From Enterobacter sp. C2 (GTDB lineage: Bacteria > Pseudomonadota > Gammaproteobacteria > Enterobacterales > Enterobacteriaceae), in assembly GCF_019880405.1 (NCBI RefSeq), contig NZ_CP082269.1:4194837-4258836 (forward strand): a DNA stretch of 64,000 bases. The letters run 5' to 3'. Numbering within the stretch: position 1 is the first letter of the stretch; every line of letters starts with the position of its first letter. Positions 62,914-64,000 of the stretch are shown here, piece after piece. The translations under genes and the position numbers were made by a program. Under the pieces are notes generated by a model. That model was not told the DNA's origin and did no database searches. It was given only the letters and a program-made list of their open reading frames with translations.

Positions 62914-63236
62914 AGTTTTTCCAACGCTTCCGTGAGAGCACGGTTATCGAGGTCAGCAACCCCCTTCTTCGCCACCACCACGAAATCCATTGCTGGCAGT
63001 TCATGCTGGCGTAAGCGGAAGCTTTCACGCGTCAGACGTTTGATCCGGTTGCGTTCATGCGCACGCTTAACATTTTTCTTGGCGACGGTAAGACCGATGC
63101 GGGGATGCCCCAGCGAATTCAGGCGGCCGAGGATGGTGATTTGCGGCGTGCCAGCCCGTTGTGGCTGCTGGAAGACGAATGTGAAATGATTGGGAGTTAA
63201 CAAGCGTAACTCCCTGGGAAATGCGAGCTTAACCAC
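62877..63236 (-). CDS. rnpA: Ribonuclease P protein component
   Basis: RnpA, 119 aa, binds the RNase P RNA for tRNA 5' processing. It starts at GTG 63236 (V-K-L-A-F-P-R-E) and carries the RNR motif [17 protein letters not shown]. It is in one operon with rpmH upstream and yidD downstream. Confidence 0.99.
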   Translation of the reverse strand: MVKLAFPRELRLLTPNHFTFVFQQPQRAGTPQITILGRLNSLGHPRIGLTVAKKNVKRAHERNRIKRLTRESFRLRQHELPAMDFVVVAKKGVADLDNRALTEALEKLWRRHCRLAHGS

Positions 63237-63251
63237 TCAGGGTTAGCTTTA

Positions 63252-63404
<153 letters not shown>

Positions 63405-63494
63405 CTAAACTTGAATGAATTCACTGAATTTCGCGTCGGTCCGCTGGGCAGTGCCAACGTCTTACGCCTCAGTGTTGATGATTAAAGAGGCCGG

Positions 63495-63523
63495 ATTGTA
63501 ATAATTGTACACTCCAGAGTCAA
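63495..63523 (-). promoter_or_regulatory. rpmH promoter
   Basis: On the minus strand TTGACT (63518-63523), 17 bp, TACAAT (63495-63500) predicts a start near 63488, about 95 bp before rpmH. Confidence 0.75.
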
Positions 63524-63639
63524 TTCTCTTTCCTTATATACCGCCTAAATTCTGCTGTTTTTGCTTGAAAAGTAGACGGCAGTCGACGCAAGAAATCGAG
63601 CAACGCGCGCCGGGTGGAGGATTATACGGGCTGAGGGAC

Positions 63640-64000
63640 AAAGCGCAAGGATCCTTCAGGATCTTCATTAGATCGTTTCGGCCATTTTTTATCGATCCTC
63701 ATTAATTTTTCCAATATGCGGCCTAAATCGTGCCGCACCGGCACCAGGATCGTTTACACTTAGCCGATTCGGATCGTCCTGTGGATAAATCGTGAAGAAT
63801 CTGTGAGAAACAGAAGATCTCTTCGGCGGTTTACGTTATGATCCGCGGTCCCGATCCTGCATCCCGGATCCGGATCGGGGCAAAAAACCGCAAATAGCGG
63901 TTCGCACGTCACCCTTCAGGGGTCTTTTCGACGTGTGTCTACAATCATTAATTTCAGCTTTCGTCTTTTATTATCGACTTTTGTTCGAGTGGAGTCCGCC
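63640..64000 (+). promoter_or_regulatory. dnaA promoter region; dnaA starts just beyond the window
   Basis: The window ends GTTCGAGTGGAGTCCGCC, which in E. coli is followed at once by the dnaA GTG. A DnaA box TTATCCACA (minus, 63780-63788) lies between a distal -10 TACACT (63755-63760) and a proximal -10 TATGAT (63837-63842), as in dnaAp1/p2. About 11 GATC sites occur from 63640 to 63880, consistent with SeqA/Dam control. Confidence 0.85.

Noticed and set aside
63505..63705. A 66-codon frame upstream of dnaA
   Set aside because: No homology and it lies in the rpmH-dnaA promoter region with dense GATC sites.

Overview
The window is ordinary enterobacterial core chromosome around the replication origin. 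Nearly every protein reads as a close homologue of Escherichia coli K-12 in the same local order, from typA/glnA on the left to the last base before the dnaA start codon on the right. REP elements, a Glu-type rRNA operon, a recognisable oriC, Spot 42 and CsrC place it in Enterobacteriaceae. The missing tna, bgl, asnA and yihF/yihG genes argue against Escherichia itself and suggest a member of the Enterobacter/Lelliottia/Klebsiella side of the family. I cannot name the species from sequence alone.

Layout: 1-5.4 kb holds typA (partial) and the glnA-glnL-glnG nitrogen regulon with its NtrC sites and sigma54 promoter. 5.4-9 kb holds hemN, a small unrecognised ORF, yihI, CsrC RNA, engB and Spot 42. 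9-15.3 kb holds polA, dsbA, srkA, yihD, mobA and mobB. 15.4-20.7 kb is a complete rrn operon on the minus strand (16S, tRNA-Glu, 23S, 5S). 20.9-28.8 kb holds yieP, hsrA and the ribose operon rbsDACBKR. 29-35 kb holds kup, ravA-viaA, asnC and mioC. oriC lies at about 35.04-35.31 kb, followed by mnmG-rsmG and the complete atpIBEFHAGDC operon to 45.6 kb. 45.6-49.7 kb holds a short intergenic transcript candidate and glmU-glmS. 49.7-54.5 kb is the phosphate operon pstSCAB-phoU with Pho boxes. 54.5-59.3 kb holds a secreted esterase, yieH, adeP, chrR and yieE. 59.5-64 kb holds mnmE, yidC, yidD, rnpA, rpmH and the dnaA promoter region.

The genes are mostly housekeeping: nitrogen assimilation, ATP synthesis, phosphate uptake, amino-sugar synthesis, membrane-protein insertion, tRNA wobble modification, replication initiation and rRNA. 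No insertion sequence, prophage, CRISPR array or transposase was seen.

The departures from the K-12 plan are the interesting part. (1) The rrn operon joins the yieP/tRNA-Glu side of rrnC to the mobB side of rrnA, so the block lying between those operons in E. coli is not here. (2) asnA is missing and asnC sits just 36 bp behind viaA. (3) Between atpC and glmU two perfect CRP-type palindromes precede a 23-codon ORF and a terminator, which looks like a small dual-function transcript. (4) A 57-codon membrane-peptide ORF is coupled to hemN. (5) There are two RbsR operators, a changed R4 DnaA box, a terminator directly in front of mnmE, and a YieE with altered metal-site residues.
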